Shown: positions 36,392 to 47,488 of the stretch, in pieces | Layout of the letters: each line of letters starts with the position of its first letter | Position numbering within the stretch: the first letter of the stretch is position 1 | NCBI RefSeq assembly: GCF_016863655.1 | Contig: NZ_BOPH01000041.1 | Location: forward strand, 1 to 64,000 | Direction: 5' to 3' | Length of the DNA: 64,000 bases | Origin: Virgisporangium ochraceum | Lineage (GTDB): Bacteria > Actinomycetota > Actinomycetes > Mycobacteriales > Micromonosporaceae | Program-made: the position numbers and the translations under genes | Notes under the pieces: generated by a model | Databases searched by the model: none | Told to the model about the DNA's origin: nothing | Seen by the model: only the letters and a program-made list of their open reading frames with translations

Positions 36392-37612
36392 GTGACTACT
36401 TCTGCCACCTGGGTAGCCGGCGGATTCCAGACCGATTTCGCCACCAACTGGGGCCGGGCCGGGCACGGCTTCGCCGAGCTGGTCGAGGCGGGGGTCACCG
36501 GGACGCTCGAAGCGTCGGGCGTCGACCCGGCCGACATCGGCGTGATCCACGTCGGCAACGCGTTCGGGCAGCTGTTCACCGGCCAGGGCCAGCTCGGCGG
36601 CATGCCCGCCACGGTCGACCCGCGGCTGTGGGGCATCCCGGCCGCCCGCCACGAGGCCGCGTGCGCGTCCGGGAGCATCGCGGTGCTGGCGGCGATGGCC
36701 GACCTGGAGTCGGGCCGGTACGACGTGGCGCTGGTGCTCGGCGTCGAGCTCGAGCGCACCGTTCCGGGCGACGACGCGTCCCGGCTCCTCGGCGCCGCCG
36801 CATGGATCGGCCACGAGGGTCAGGACGCGAAGTTCATGTGGCCCTACATGTTCAGCGCGCTCGCCGACGAGTACGACAAGCGCTACGGGCTCGACGACGC
36901 GCACCTGCACGCGATCGCCAAGCTGAACTACACCAACGCCCGGTCGAACCCGAACGCGCAGACGCGCGCGTGGCGGTTCACCGACGCCAGCTTCAGCGAC
37001 GACGACACGGCGAACCCGGCGGTCGAGGGACGGGTGCGGCGCACCGACTGCAGCCAGATCACCGACGGCGCCGCCGGTGTGGTCCTGGTGTCCGACCGGT
37101 ACCTCGCGGCGCACCCCATGACGAAGGTGGCCCGCATCGCCGGCTGGGGTCACACCACGGTCGGGCTCGCGCTGGCGCAGAAGCTCGAGCACAGCGCCGG
37201 CCAGCCGTACGTGCTGCCGCACGTGCGCAAGGCGATCACCGACGCGTTCGGGCGGGCACGGGTAGGGCTCGGGCAGCTCGACGCGATCGAGACCCACGAC
37301 TGCTTCTCGATGTCCGAGTACGCCGCGATCGACCACTTCGGTATCACCGCGCCGGGCGAGAGCTGGAAGGCGGTCGAGAACGGCGACCTGGCCGTCGGCG
37401 GACGCATCCCGGTGAACCCGGGCGGCGGGCTCATCGGTGGCGGTCACCCGGTGGGCGCCACCGGCGTGCGCATGCTGCTCGACGCCTACAAGCAGGTCAC
37501 CGACCAGGCGGGCGACCACCAGGTGCCGGGCGCGCGCACCGTGGGAACACTCAACATCGGCGGGAGCACGACCACCACGGTCAGCCTGGTCGTCACCAAC
37601 GGGGAGGCCTGA
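36392..37612 (+). CDS. Thiolase-family protein (SCP2-thiolase/lipid-transfer type)
   Basis: The 406-residue protein has the thiolase fold with the nucleophile Cys in HEAACASGSIAV (about 90), ETHDCFSMSEY near 310 and the His loop GGGLIGGGHPVGATGV near 350; the C-terminus is TLNIGGSTTTTVSLV, without a second Cys, as in SCP2-type thiolases and lipid-transfer proteins. It may cleave branched or cyclic ketoacyl-CoA or act as a condensing partner. I prefer GTG 36392, with GGAGG 8 bases upstream, over GTG 36374. It is the first of five genes transcribed together and divergent from the conventional thiolase. Confidence 0.88.
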   Translation: MTTSATWVAGGFQTDFATNWGRAGHGFAELVEAGVTGTLEASGVDPADIGVIHVGNAFGQLFTGQGQLGGMPATVDPRLWGIPAARHEAACASGSIAVLAAMADLESGRYDVALVLGVELERTVPGDDASRLLGAAAWIGHEGQDAKFMWPYMFSALADEYDKRYGLDDAHLHAIAKLNYTNARSNPNAQTRAWRFTDASFSDDDTANPAVEGRVRRTDCSQITDGAAGVVLVSDRYLAAHPMTKVARIAGWGHTTVGLALAQKLEHSAGQPYVLPHVRKAITDAFGRARVGLGQLDAIETHDCFSMSEYAAIDHFGITAPGESWKAVENGDLAVGGRIPVNPGGGLIGGGHPVGATGVRMLLDAYKQVTDQAGDHQVPGARTVGTLNIGGSTTTTVSLVVTNGEA

Positions 37613-37615
37613 CAC

Positions 37616-39127
37616 ATGGACGTCGAACTGGTGGGCCACGCCCTGTCCACGCTGCCCGACGACGACGACCACCCGTACCGCACCGGCCCGTGGCAGCCGC
37701 AGACGAGCGAGTGGCGCGCCGACGACCTCACCGTGATCGGCGAGCTCCCGGCCGACCTCGACGGCGTGTACCTGCGCAACACGGAGAACCCGGTACATCC
37801 GGCGATCGCCGGGAGGTACCACCCGTTCGACGGTGACGGGATGATCCACGTCGTCGGCTTCCGTGACGGCAAGGCGTTCTACCGCAACCGGTTCGTGCGC
37901 ACCGACGGCTTCCTCGCCGAGCAGGAGACGAAGGAGCCCCTGTGGGCGGGGCTCGCCGAGCCGCCGAAGAAGAGCCTGCGAGATGGATGGGGTGCGCGCG
38001 GCGGCCTCAAGGACTCCTCCAGCACCGACGTCGTGGTGCACGCGGGCGTGGCGCTGTCGACGTTCTACCAGTGCGGCGACGTCTACCGGCTCGACCCGTT
38101 GACGCTCGACACGCTCGGCAAGTCGGCGTGGACCCCGTCGACCTGGGGCGTCTCGGCGCACCCGAAGAGCGACGAGCACACCGGCGAGCTGCTGTTCTTC
38201 AACTACGGCAAGGAGGCGCCGTACCTGCACTACGGCGTCGTCGACGCCGACAACCACCTCGTGCACTACGTCGACGTCCCGTTGCCCGGGCCGCGCCTGC
38301 CGCACGACATGGCCTACACCGAGAACTACGCGATCCTGAACGACTGCCCGTTGTTCTGGGAGCCGGAGCTGCTGGAGAAGGGCGTCCACGCGGCGCGGTT
38401 CCACCCTGAGCTGCCGCTGCGCATCGGGGTGATCCCGCGGCGCGGCACCACGGAGCAGGTGCGCTGGTTCGAGGCGGAGTCGACGTACGTGCTGCACTTC
38501 GTCAACGCGTACGAGGAGGGCGACGAGATCGTCCTCGACGGGTTCTTCCAGGACGACCCGGAGCCGCAGGACCGCGGCGACGGCTCGTACTACCAGCGGA
38601 TGTTCCGCTTCCTCGCGCTCGACCGGATGCAGTCGCGGCTGCACCGCTGGCGGCTGAACCTGAGGACCGGCGCGGTGAAGGAGGAGCGCCTGCGCGACCG
38701 CGTCACCGAGTTCGGCATGATCAACGGCAGGTTCGGCGGGCGGCGCAACCGGTACGCGTACGCGGCCACCGGCGTGCCGAGCTGGTTCCTGTTCAGCGGT
38801 CTGGTCAAGCACGACCTGGCGACCGGCACCGACGAGCACTACGCGTTCGGCGAGGGCGTGTACGGCAGCGAGACCGCGATGGCGCCACGTGTCGGGTCCA
38901 CCGGCGAGGACGACGGCTACCTCGTTACGCTGACCACCGACATGAACGAGAACCGGTCCGAGTGCCTGGTGTTCGACGCGAAGCGGGTCGCTGACGGCCC
39001 GATCGCGCGCGTGCGGCTGCCCGAGCGGGTTTCCAGCGGCACCCACGCCACGTGGGCGGCCGGGTCGTCGATCCCGGGCTGGCGCACCGCCGACACGATG
39101 GGCCGGGCCCTGCGGATGGAGTCGTAG
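37616..39127 (+). CDS. Carotenoid cleavage/lignostilbene dioxygenase family protein
   Basis: This 503-residue protein is a seven-bladed-propeller non-haem iron oxygenase of the RPE65/carotenoid oxygenase family. The four iron-binding His lie in VSAHPKSDE (about 180), LPHDMAYTENY (about 230), VLHFVNAYEEGDEI (about 295) and SGTHATWAAG (about 485). YLRNTENPVHP and YHPFDGDGMIH near the N-terminus are family segments. These enzymes split a conjugated C=C bond of carotenoids, apocarotenoids or stilbenes. Start ATG 37616, 4 bp after the thiolase-like gene. Its presence inside a CoA-ester operon points to an isoprenoid or phenylpropanoid substrate. Confidence 0.93.
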   Translation: MDVELVGHALSTLPDDDDHPYRTGPWQPQTSEWRADDLTVIGELPADLDGVYLRNTENPVHPAIAGRYHPFDGDGMIHVVGFRDGKAFYRNRFVRTDGFLAEQETKEPLWAGLAEPPKKSLRDGWGARGGLKDSSSTDVVVHAGVALSTFYQCGDVYRLDPLTLDTLGKSAWTPSTWGVSAHPKSDEHTGELLFFNYGKEAPYLHYGVVDADNHLVHYVDVPLPGPRLPHDMAYTENYAILNDCPLFWEPELLEKGVHAARFHPELPLRIGVIPRRGTTEQVRWFEAESTYVLHFVNAYEEGDEIVLDGFFQDDPEPQDRGDGSYYQRMFRFLALDRMQSRLHRWRLNLRTGAVKEERLRDRVTEFGMINGRFGGRRNRYAYAATGVPSWFLFSGLVKHDLATGTDEHYAFGEGVYGSETAMAPRVGSTGEDDGYLVTLTTDMNENRSECLVFDAKRVADGPIARVRLPERVSSGTHATWAAGSSIPGWRTADTMGRALRMES

Positions 39128-40066
39128 GTGTCGGATGAGCCCACTCTCCTGCCCGAGGGCGGTCAGAACGCCGTCGGGCAGTCGATCGGCCTCATCGGCG
39201 ACGAGTGGACGCTCACGATCCTGCGCTACGCCACCGCGGGCGTGCGCCGGTACAACGACTTCCTCGACCAGCTGGCGATCTCGAACTCGGTGCTGACCAA
39301 CCGGCTCACCCGGCTCGCCGACGCGGGTCTGCTGGAGAAGGTGGCCTACCAGGAGCGGCCGCCGCGGTTCGAGTACCGGCTCACCAAGCGCGGCCGAGAC
39401 ACGTGGCCGATCCTGCTGTCGATCTGGGCGTGGGAGGCGGCGTGGGTGCCCGAGCACGCCGAGCGGCTGCCGGCGATGCGCCACACCCGCTGCGGCAACA
39501 CGTTCCAGCCGCTGCTGCTGTGCGCCGCCTGCCGCAAACCGGTGGAGCCGCGCGACGTCACCGGTGACTTCGGCCCGGCCGGCGGCTGGGAGCGCAGCGT
39601 CCCGGCGGCGACCACGCGCCGCCGCTCGTCCAGTGGCGGCGGAACGGCGCCGGGCCTGGTGCCGCAGACGATGGCGCTCATCGGCAACCGGTGGTCGGCC
39701 GCCCTGCTGGGCGCGGCGTTCCTGGGCGCGCACCGGTTCAAGGACTTCGAACGCAGCCTCGGCGCCCCGCCGACGATGGTGGCCGACCGGCTGCGCACGT
39801 TCTGCGAGCTCGAGGTGCTCGCCGTCGCGCCCGGGCTCGACCGCTCCGACTGGCAGAGCTACCACCTCACCGCGAAGGGTCGCGCGTTCTTCCCGGTCAT
39901 CATGTGCACGCTCGACTGGGGTCACCGCTGGTTCAAGTCGCCGGAGGGGCGCGCGCTGATCTACCGGCACACCGAGTGCCGGCGCACGTTCACGCCCCGG
40001 CTGGCCTGCGACCAGTGCCGCGAACCGCTGCGCGGCAGCGACGTGTCGGTCGATGGCGCTCCGTGA
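39128..40066 (+). CDS. Tandem double HxlR regulator with zinc-ribbon-like Cys motifs
   Basis: This 312-residue protein contains two complete HxlR winged-helix domains. The first spans about 12-105 (IGLIGDEWTLTILRYATAGV, NSVLTNRLTRLADAGLLEKV); the second about 175-265 (ALIGNRWSAALLGAAFLG, TMVADRLRTFCELEVLAV). Each is followed by the same Cys element: RCGNTFQPLLLCAACRKPV and ECRRTFTPRLACDQCREPL, a C..CxxC metal-ribbon pattern. HxlR proteins normally dimerise, so this is an internal duplication acting as a covalent dimer. The GTG start abuts the previous stop with no spacer, and the end overlaps the ligase by 14 bp. It is the only regulator inside the CoA island and the best candidate for its control. 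Confidence 0.9.
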   Translation: MSDEPTLLPEGGQNAVGQSIGLIGDEWTLTILRYATAGVRRYNDFLDQLAISNSVLTNRLTRLADAGLLEKVAYQERPPRFEYRLTKRGRDTWPILLSIWAWEAAWVPEHAERLPAMRHTRCGNTFQPLLLCAACRKPVEPRDVTGDFGPAGGWERSVPAATTRRRSSSGGGTAPGLVPQTMALIGNRWSAALLGAAFLGAHRFKDFERSLGAPPTMVADRLRTFCELEVLAVAPGLDRSDWQSYHLTAKGRAFFPVIMCTLDWGHRWFKSPEGRALIYRHTECRRTFTPRLACDQCREPLRGSDVSVDGAP

Positions 40067-41453
40067 CCTCGTCCGCCGGCGCGACTCCGGGGTCGCGATC
40101 ACCGGTGACGGGCGGTCGCTCACGTACGACGAACTGTGGCGGCGCGGCGACCTGGCGGCGTCGGCGCTCGGGGCGGTGCGCGGGCAGGTCGGGTACGTCG
40201 ACCGCAACGGCACCGAGTTCTGGGAACTGTTCCTCGGCGCGGCGAAGGCCGGCGTCACGCTGGTCCCGTTGAACTTCCGCCTGTCCGCCGACGAGCTGGC
40301 CTGGATCTGTGCCGACGCCGGGATCACGCTCGTCGTGGCCGGGGAGGCGTTCGCGGCGTCGCTGCCGCCGTCGGTCGAGGTCGTCCGCGTCGGACGCGAC
40401 TACGAGCGCTGGATCGCCTCGCCGTCTTCCGCCGTGCCGCGGGACGCGGGTCCCGCGCTGCTCATGTACTCCTCGGGCACGACGGGCCGGCCGAAGGGTG
40501 TCCGGATCGAGGCCGCGCAGTTGGCGTGGACGGTGGCCGCGTGCGGGTCGCGGTTCTCCGTGGACGGTGCGACGGTGAGCCTGGTTCCCACGCCGTACCA
40601 CCATATCGCGGGCGCCGGCTGGTCGCTGGTCACGCTGGCGGCCGGCGGCACGATCGTGCAGAACCGGGAACCGACGCCCGACTCGATGCTGCGGCAGTTG
40701 GTCGAGCACCGTGCGACGCACGCCGCGATGGTTCCCTCGCTCATCCAGGCGATCGTCGACTCGCCCGCCGCGTCGGAGGTCTCCACGTTGCGGCACGTGG
40801 TGTACGGCGGTGCGCCGATCCCGCCGGCGCTGATGAAGCGGGCGACCGACGTGCTCGGCGCGCGGTTCCACCAGTCCTACGGACTCACCGAGACCACCGG
40901 GGTCGCCACGGTTCTCGCGCCGGAGGACCACTTCGTGGAGTCGCGGCTGCTGTCGGTGGGGCGACCGCTGCCGGGCATCGAGGTGTCCATCATGGACGGC
41001 ACCGGCGAGGTGCTCGTGCGCGGGCCCAGCCTCACCTCGGGCTACTGGAACCGCGACTCCGACGACCTCTTCACCCCCGACGGTCGGCTGCGCACCGGCG
41101 ACGCCGGCGTCCTCGACGACGGCGGCTACCTGTACCTCCGCGACCGGATCAAGGACATGATCATCTCCGGTGGCGAGAACGTGTACCCGGCCGAGGTGGA
41201 GAAGGTGCTCTCCGACCACCCGTCGGTGCTCGACGTGGCCGTCATCGGGACGCCGTCCGCGCGGTGGGGCGAGACCCCGCTGGCGGTGGTGGTGGCCTCC
41301 GCCCCTCTGGACGGCGCCTCCCTGATCGCGTGGTGCCGCGAGCGCATCGCGCACTTCAAGTGCCCCACGGAGGTGGTCTTCGTGGACGCGTTACCCCGCA
41401 ACGCGAGCGGCAAGGTGCTCAAGCGTGTTCTCCGGGAAGGGAGACTCTCATGA
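40053..41453 (+). CDS. Acyl-CoA synthetase (AMP-forming) 1
   Basis: The 466-residue ligase activates a carboxylic acid to its CoA thioester through an acyl-AMP. AMP-binding P-loop YSSGTTGRPKG is at about 138, with QSYGLTETTG near 277, GYWNRD and LRTGDAG near 345-350, DMIISGGENVYPAEVE near 370, and the catalytic Lys in LPRNASGKVLKRVLRE near the end. It is shorter than typical fatty-acyl-CoA ligases and closer to the small aryl/short-chain group. ATG 40053 overlaps the double HxlR gene by 14 bp and the VOC gene overlaps its stop by 4 bp. One of five ligases in the island. Confidence 0.93.
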   Translation: MALRDLVRRRDSGVAITGDGRSLTYDELWRRGDLAASALGAVRGQVGYVDRNGTEFWELFLGAAKAGVTLVPLNFRLSADELAWICADAGITLVVAGEAFAASLPPSVEVVRVGRDYERWIASPSSAVPRDAGPALLMYSSGTTGRPKGVRIEAAQLAWTVAACGSRFSVDGATVSLVPTPYHHIAGAGWSLVTLAAGGTIVQNREPTPDSMLRQLVEHRATHAAMVPSLIQAIVDSPAASEVSTLRHVVYGGAPIPPALMKRATDVLGARFHQSYGLTETTGVATVLAPEDHFVESRLLSVGRPLPGIEVSIMDGTGEVLVRGPSLTSGYWNRDSDDLFTPDGRLRTGDAGVLDDGGYLYLRDRIKDMIISGGENVYPAEVEKVLSDHPSVLDVAVIGTPSARWGETPLAVVVASAPLDGASLIAWCRERIAHFKCPTEVVFVDALPRNASGKVLKRVLREGRLS

Positions 41454-42144
41454 CCGACTGGGCGTTGCTGCGGCAGGTGGTGCTCGCCACCGGCGACATC
41501 GAGGGCGCCGGCGCTCTGGTGCGGGAGAAGTTCCGGCTGGGCAAGGGTTTCGCCGACCCGGAGCTGGACACGGTGGGCCTCGCCGACGACACGATGGCGC
41601 TCGCCGGCGGCTCGTACCTGGAGCTGGTGGCACCGTCGAGCGACGCGCCGATGGGCGCGGCCCTGTCGCGCTGGCTGGCGAAGACCGGTGGTGGCGGCTA
41701 CGCCCTGTCGGTGCAGCACTCCGACGCCGAGGCCGCCCGCGACCGGGCGGTCGCCCTGGGCGTGCGGCTGGCCGCCGACCAGCGGGTGATGGGCCACCCG
41801 ATCGTCCAGTTCCACCCCGCCGACGCCGGTCTCCTGCTGGAGCTCGACGGCATCGCCGACCCGGAGAAGTGGTTCTGGGACGGCATGGGCGTCGACCCGT
41901 CCCCGGACGCCCTGATCGACGACATCCTCCGCGTCGACGCCGGCGTCGCGGACCCGGCGTCGGCCACCGCGCTGTGGACCGAGATCCTCGGCTTCGGCCC
42001 GGTGGAGAAGCACACCTTCGACCTCGGCGGCCGCCTCGTGTATCTGGTCCCGAAGGCCGACCGTCCGCAGTGGACGATCACCCTGCGTCGCTCGCCGCTC
42101 GGCGGCGGCCTGACCGACGGCGACCTCCTCGGCGTGGAGCTGCG

Positions 42145-42154
<10 letters not shown>
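41450..42154 (+). CDS. VOC-superfamily (glyoxalase-like) protein
   Basis: This 234-residue protein looks like a two-domain glyoxalase-like member: LRQVVLATGDIEGAGALVRE at the start, LADDTMALAGGSYLELVAP, and a second half with DPASATALWTEILGFGPVE. The usual His/Glu metal ligands are not all obvious, so it may be a binding protein or isomerase/epimerase rather than a dioxygenase. It is last in the thiolase-like/oxygenase operon (ATGA overlap with ligase 1) and its end overlaps the convergent ligase 2 by 10 bp. The substrate is presumably an intermediate of the same pathway. Confidence 0.78.
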
Positions 42155-43637
<1,483 letters not shown>

Positions 43638-43641
<4 letters not shown>

Positions 43642-44678
43642 GATCGCGCCGTCCACGGGCCGAACACCGGCGGCTCGAAGATGCCCGGCGGCGCCGCGAC
43701 CACCGCGGGGATCGCGCGGATCACGGGGCCGGCGGTGACGTACTGCGCCGCGGTCGTGCGCACCCCCGGCTCGTCGGGCTCGACCAGGTTGAGCGTCATC
43801 ACCACATTCGGGCGGCCGGTCATCCGGACCGTCCAGTGGTCGCGGCCGGCGTAGCGGGGCAGGGTCGGGTCCATCGTCCAGATGATGGCGAGTGTCAGGA
43901 ACCGTGCACCGTCGACGATCCCGTGCCAGCGCCACTCCGTGGCCACGACCGTGCCGGCCCGGATCACGCCGGCCGACACCGTCAGATCCGAGGAGGCCAC
44001 CTCCAGGTGGTGGTCGGGCTCGACCCGGTCGAACGTGACGCCCATGCGGTCGGCCATGAACCGCAGCGTCTCCAGGTACAACTGTCCGAAGAGGACGGGC
44101 AGCGCACCGCCGGACAGGTCCACGGTGGACGGATCCGACCCCAGCCCCAGCACGGTGAACGCGAACTCCGGGTCGGGCATGCCGCTGGCGTCGAGCACCT
44201 CGTCGATCTCGATCCGGTCGAGTGAGACCGCCACGCCGGAGAGCGCGAGCGCGAGCCGTTCGCCGACGACGCCCGGGCTGATGCCCACGCCGTAGAGAGT
44301 GGCGCCGCCGTCGAGGGCGGCCTGCCGGAACATCTCGTGACGGGAGGCGCCGTGCGCCTTCGGGTAGTGGTGACCGGTGGTCGTGACGACGTTCTTGCCC
44401 GAGCGCAGCAGCCGGCAGATGTCCTCGTCGTGGTGCTGGTACGCCAGTTGCAGGCGCGGGGTGTGGAGCACCACGTCGGCGTCGAGCGCGAGGATCTCCT
44501 CGACGTCGCGGGTCGCGGTGACGCCGGTGAGTGGGCGCCGCGCGATGTCGCCCGCGTCGCGGCCCTCCTTCTTCGCGCCGTACACGTACAGGCCGACCAG
44601 GTCGAGGTCGGGGGAGTCGAGCACCGCGCGCAGGCACGTCCTGCCGATCGCGCCGGTGGCCCACTGGACGACCCGCAT
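43638..44678 (-). CDS. Dihydrodipicolinate-reductase-like NAD(P)H oxidoreductase
   Basis: The 346-residue protein begins with a DapB-type Rossmann fold, MRVVQWATGAIGRTCLRAVL, followed by LVGLYVYGAKKEGRDAGDIA and VVLHTPRLQ. The rest resembles the actinobacterial family annotated as DapB-N domain or amine-dehydrogenase-like proteins (2,4-diaminopentanoate-dehydrogenase relatives). Such genes are common in lipid and steroid catabolic clusters; the reaction here is unassigned. ATG 44678 overlaps the SDR stop (ATGA), and its stop overlaps the ligase 2 start. Confidence 0.85.
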
Positions 44679-45424
44679 CAGCCACGCCCCGTGCGCAGCT
44701 GCGCCTTGTGCACCAGCCTCCCCAGCCCGCGCTGGTAGCCGACCGGATCGCGGGCCAGCCGGGCCCGGGCGTCGACGGCCATCCAGTCGGTATCGGCGAC
44801 CCACTCGCCCTTGCGCACGGCCTTGAGCCCGGCGACGGCGATGTCGCGCGGTTTCTCCTTGTGACCGTCGACGTGCGACGCCATGCGGGTGTCGACCGAG
44901 CCGACGATGAGCGCGGTGACCTGCGTGCCCTGCGGTTCGAGCTCGGCCCGCGTGATCCCCGACAGGAACAGCGCGGCCGCCTTCGACGGCGAGTACCCGC
45001 CCATGAACGCGGTCGGCACGATGCCCGCCACCGACAGCACGTTGACGATGTGGCCGCCGCCGTTGGCGCCGAGGACGGGCGCGAACGCCCGGGTCGTCGC
45101 GAGCGGCCCGAAGTAGTTCACCTCCATCTCGCGTCGTGCCTCGTCGACCTCGTCGGTGACGACGAGCCGCGTGTTGGCGAAGTACCCGGCGTTGTTGACG
45201 AGCAGCGTGACGTCCGTGCACCGCGCGGCCGCCGCGGAAACGGAAGCGGAGTCGGTGACGTCGAGCCCGATCGGCACCGCGCCGGGAGTGTGAACGTCGG
45301 AGGGGTCGCGGCTCGCCGCGTACACGAAGGCGCCCTGCGCCAGCAGCTCCTCCACGAACGCCTGCCCGATGCCCCGGTTGCCGCCGGTCACCAGCGCGAC
45401 GGTGCCCTCGAACAGCCCCGTCAC
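44678..45424 (-). CDS. Short-chain dehydrogenase/reductase
   Basis: The 248-residue SDR has the nucleotide loop TGGNRGIG (near 14), NNAGYFANT, catalytic Ser in NVLSVAGIV and YSPSKA (near 148). It would oxidise an alcohol or reduce a ketone with NAD(P). GTG 45424 overlaps the SnoaL stop, and its own stop overlaps the DapB-like start, keeping the operon coupled. It differs clearly from the other SDR at 34225-35079, so it probably serves another step or substrate. Confidence 0.92.
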   Translation of the reverse strand: MTGLFEGTVALVTGGNRGIGQAFVEELLAQGAFVYAASRDPSDVHTPGAVPIGLDVTDSASVSAAAARCTDVTLLVNNAGYFANTRLVVTDEVDEARREMEVNYFGPLATTRAFAPVLGANGGGHIVNVLSVAGIVPTAFMGGYSPSKAAALFLSGITRAELEPQGTQVTALIVGSVDTRMASHVDGHKEKPRDIAVAGLKAVRKGEWVADTDWMAVDARARLARDPVGYQRGLGRLVHKAQLRTGRG

Positions 45425-45921
45425 GGCTTGTACACCGGGTCGTCCGGGAACTTCGCGCCGCGCACCAGCACCGAGGTGTCGGGCGCCAGCAGGCCGAAGA
45501 TCCAGCCCTCGTTGGTGCTCATGTCGTGGTTCCACTCCCAGAGAAGACGACGGTGCCGCACTCCCCAACGACCGTCGACCCGTTCGAACACGTCGACCAT
45601 CCGGGCGACGGTCAGCGTGTCGCCGGCGCGCACCCGGGCGAACGCGGTGACGTAGCACTCGACGTCGGCCCGGTCGCCGTCGAGGTCGATGAGGACGTTG
45701 CTGAGCACGTGCGTGGTCACCGACCGGGGATGCGTCAGGGTCCGGGCGATGCTGTCCACATAGGACTCGGCGGGTCCACTGTAGACACCGCCGTGCTCCT
45801 CGACCGCGCCCGGCAGGTAGCAGGCGCGCAACGTGTCGAGGTCGCCACGGTCGACCGCGCGCATGTACCGGGTGAGGTTCTCGGTGATCTCCTGCTTGTC
45901 GAGCAGGTCCCGCAGCGACAT
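45421..45921 (-). CDS. SnoaL-like (NTF2 fold) protein
   Basis: The 166-residue protein fits the SnoaL_4/NTF2 fold: LLDKQEITENLTRYMRAVDR near the start, LRACYLPGAVEEHGGVYSG, HVLSNVLIDLDGDRADVECY, and RRLLWEWNHDMS. Related proteins act as isomerases, hydratases or small subunits of ring dioxygenases. No dioxygenase is nearby, so isomerase or hydratase action on a CoA or keto intermediate is more likely. ATG 45921 overlaps the ligase 3 stop (ATGA). A near-match of the iterated palindrome lies at 45774. Confidence 0.85.
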   Translation of the reverse strand: MSLRDLLDKQEITENLTRYMRAVDRGDLDTLRACYLPGAVEEHGGVYSGPAESYVDSIARTLTHPRSVTTHVLSNVLIDLDGDRADVECYVTAFARVRAGDTLTVARMVDVFERVDGRWGVRHRRLLWEWNHDMSTNEGWIFGLLAPDTSVLVRGAKFPDDPVYKP

Positions 45922-47459
45922 CAGCCGATCCTCCGTTCGTGCCCGGCCCACAGCGGCTCGCGCAGCACCCGCCGGAGCACCTTCCCGGACGCGTTGCGCG
46001 GCAACGCCTCCACGACGGTCACCGACACCGGGCACTTGTAGTGGGCCAGCCGGTCGCGGCACCAGGCGACCAGCTCATCCCCGTCCACTGTGGACCCGGG
46101 CTCCGGCACCACCACCGCGACCGGCGACTCGCCCCACCGCTGGGAGGGCGCGCCGACGACCGCCACCTCGGCCACCGCGGGATGCTGGACGAGCACCCGC
46201 TCCACCTCGGCCGGGTAGACGTTCTCGCCACCCGACACGATCATGTCCTTGGCGCGGTCGACCAGGTACAGGAACCCGGCCCCGTCGAGGTAGCCGACGT
46301 CGCCGGTGCGCAGCCACCCGTCGGGCAGCAGGCTGTGCGCGGTCTCCTCGGGCCGGTTCCAGTACCCGGCCATCACCTGGGGCGACCGGATCAGCACCTC
46401 GCCCGGCGACCCGGTGGGCAGATCGTCCAGTGTGGACGGATCGACGACCCGCAGCTCGCTGCCGGGATCGGCGACCCCGCACGAGCGCAGCAGCTCCGTC
46501 TCCCCGGCGAGCGCCCGCTCGTGCACCTCCGGCGAGAGGAACGTGGCGCCGCCGGCGACCTCGGTGAGCCCGTACGACTGCTCCATCGCGACCCCGAGCC
46601 GCTTCGTCGCCTCGGTGAGCAGCGGTACCGAGATCGGCGCGGAACCGTAGAGGATCAGCCGCAGGCTCGACAGGTCGGCCCCGTCGAGCCCCGGGCTGCG
46701 CAGCACGATGTCGATGAGCGCGGGCACCAGCACCGCGACCCGCACCTTCTCGCCGGCGATCATCGGCAGCAGCGCGGCCGGCCCGGCGTCGCGCACCTGC
46801 GTGATGGTGGCGCCCTGGCGCAGGCTGTGCACCGCCCACGCGAACCCGAGCACGTGGAAGTACGGCGACACGTTCAGCGAGGAGTCGCCCGGGTCGAGCT
46901 GCCACCGGCGCCGCGCCACGTCGAGCATCGAGTGCAGGTTGCGGTTGCGGACCATCACACCCTTGGGCAGGCCCGTCGTGCCCGAGGAGTAGAGCAGGCA
47001 CGCCAGGTCGTCGGGACCGGTCGAGTGGCCGGGGTCGTCCGCCGGTTGCGCGTCGAGCCACTCGTCGTAGTCGCGATCGAAGACGAGCCGCCGCCGGATC
47101 GGGGACGGCAGAGCTTCGCCCAGCAACGCCACCTGCGGCTGCTCGCCGAACAGGACGACGGCCCCCGAATCGGTCAGCACGGCCGCGAGTTCGGGGCCGG
47201 CCAGGCGGAAGTTCACCGGCACGGGCACCGCACCGGCCTTCGACACGCCCGCGACGATGTCGAGCACATCGGTGCGGTTGAGCCCGACGTAGGCGACCCG
47301 GTCGCCCGGCTGCACGCCCAGTGCAACAAGTCCGGACGCGACCCGGTTGGAACGTTCGTCGATCTCGCCGAAGGTGGAACGCCTGCCCTGGCCCGAAACC
47401 GCCACGGCGTCGGGCCGCACGCGGCCCGCCTCCCTGACGACGTCAGCAATCGAGAACAC
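45921..47459 (-). CDS. Acyl-CoA synthetase (AMP-forming) 3
   Basis: This 512-residue ligase has P-loop LLYSSGTTGLPKG (about 155), QSYGLTEVAGG (near 300), GYWNRPEET, DMIVSGGENVYPAEVE (near 405) and LPRNASGKVLRRVLRE with the catalytic Lys. GTG 47459 has GGGAGG about 6 bases upstream. It is the first gene of a minus-strand operon (ligase 3, SnoaL, SDR, DapB-like, ligase 2) and divergent from the LIV-type transporter, sharing a promoter region with mirrored copies of the regulon motif. It contains one exact (46083) and one near (46425) copy of the iterated palindrome. Confidence 0.93.
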   Translation of the reverse strand: MFSIADVVREAGRVRPDAVAVSGQGRRSTFGEIDERSNRVASGLVALGVQPGDRVAYVGLNRTDVLDIVAGVSKAGAVPVPVNFRLAGPELAAVLTDSGAVVLFGEQPQVALLGEALPSPIRRRLVFDRDYDEWLDAQPADDPGHSTGPDDLACLLYSSGTTGLPKGVMVRNRNLHSMLDVARRRWQLDPGDSSLNVSPYFHVLGFAWAVHSLRQGATITQVRDAGPAALLPMIAGEKVRVAVLVPALIDIVLRSPGLDGADLSSLRLILYGSAPISVPLLTEATKRLGVAMEQSYGLTEVAGGATFLSPEVHERALAGETELLRSCGVADPGSELRVVDPSTLDDLPTGSPGEVLIRSPQVMAGYWNRPEETAHSLLPDGWLRTGDVGYLDGAGFLYLVDRAKDMIVSGGENVYPAEVERVLVQHPAVAEVAVVGAPSQRWGESPVAVVVPEPGSTVDGDELVAWCRDRLAHYKCPVSVTVVEALPRNASGKVLRRVLREPLWAGHERRIG

Positions 47460-47488
47460 CGTCGACCTCCCTGGGGTGGGTGGCCAAC

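Noticed and set aside
36359-40327. A 1322-codon minus-strand open frame
   Set aside because: It crosses three well-supported plus-strand genes (thiolase-like, oxygenase, HxlR) and has only low-complexity Arg/Gly/Val sequence.
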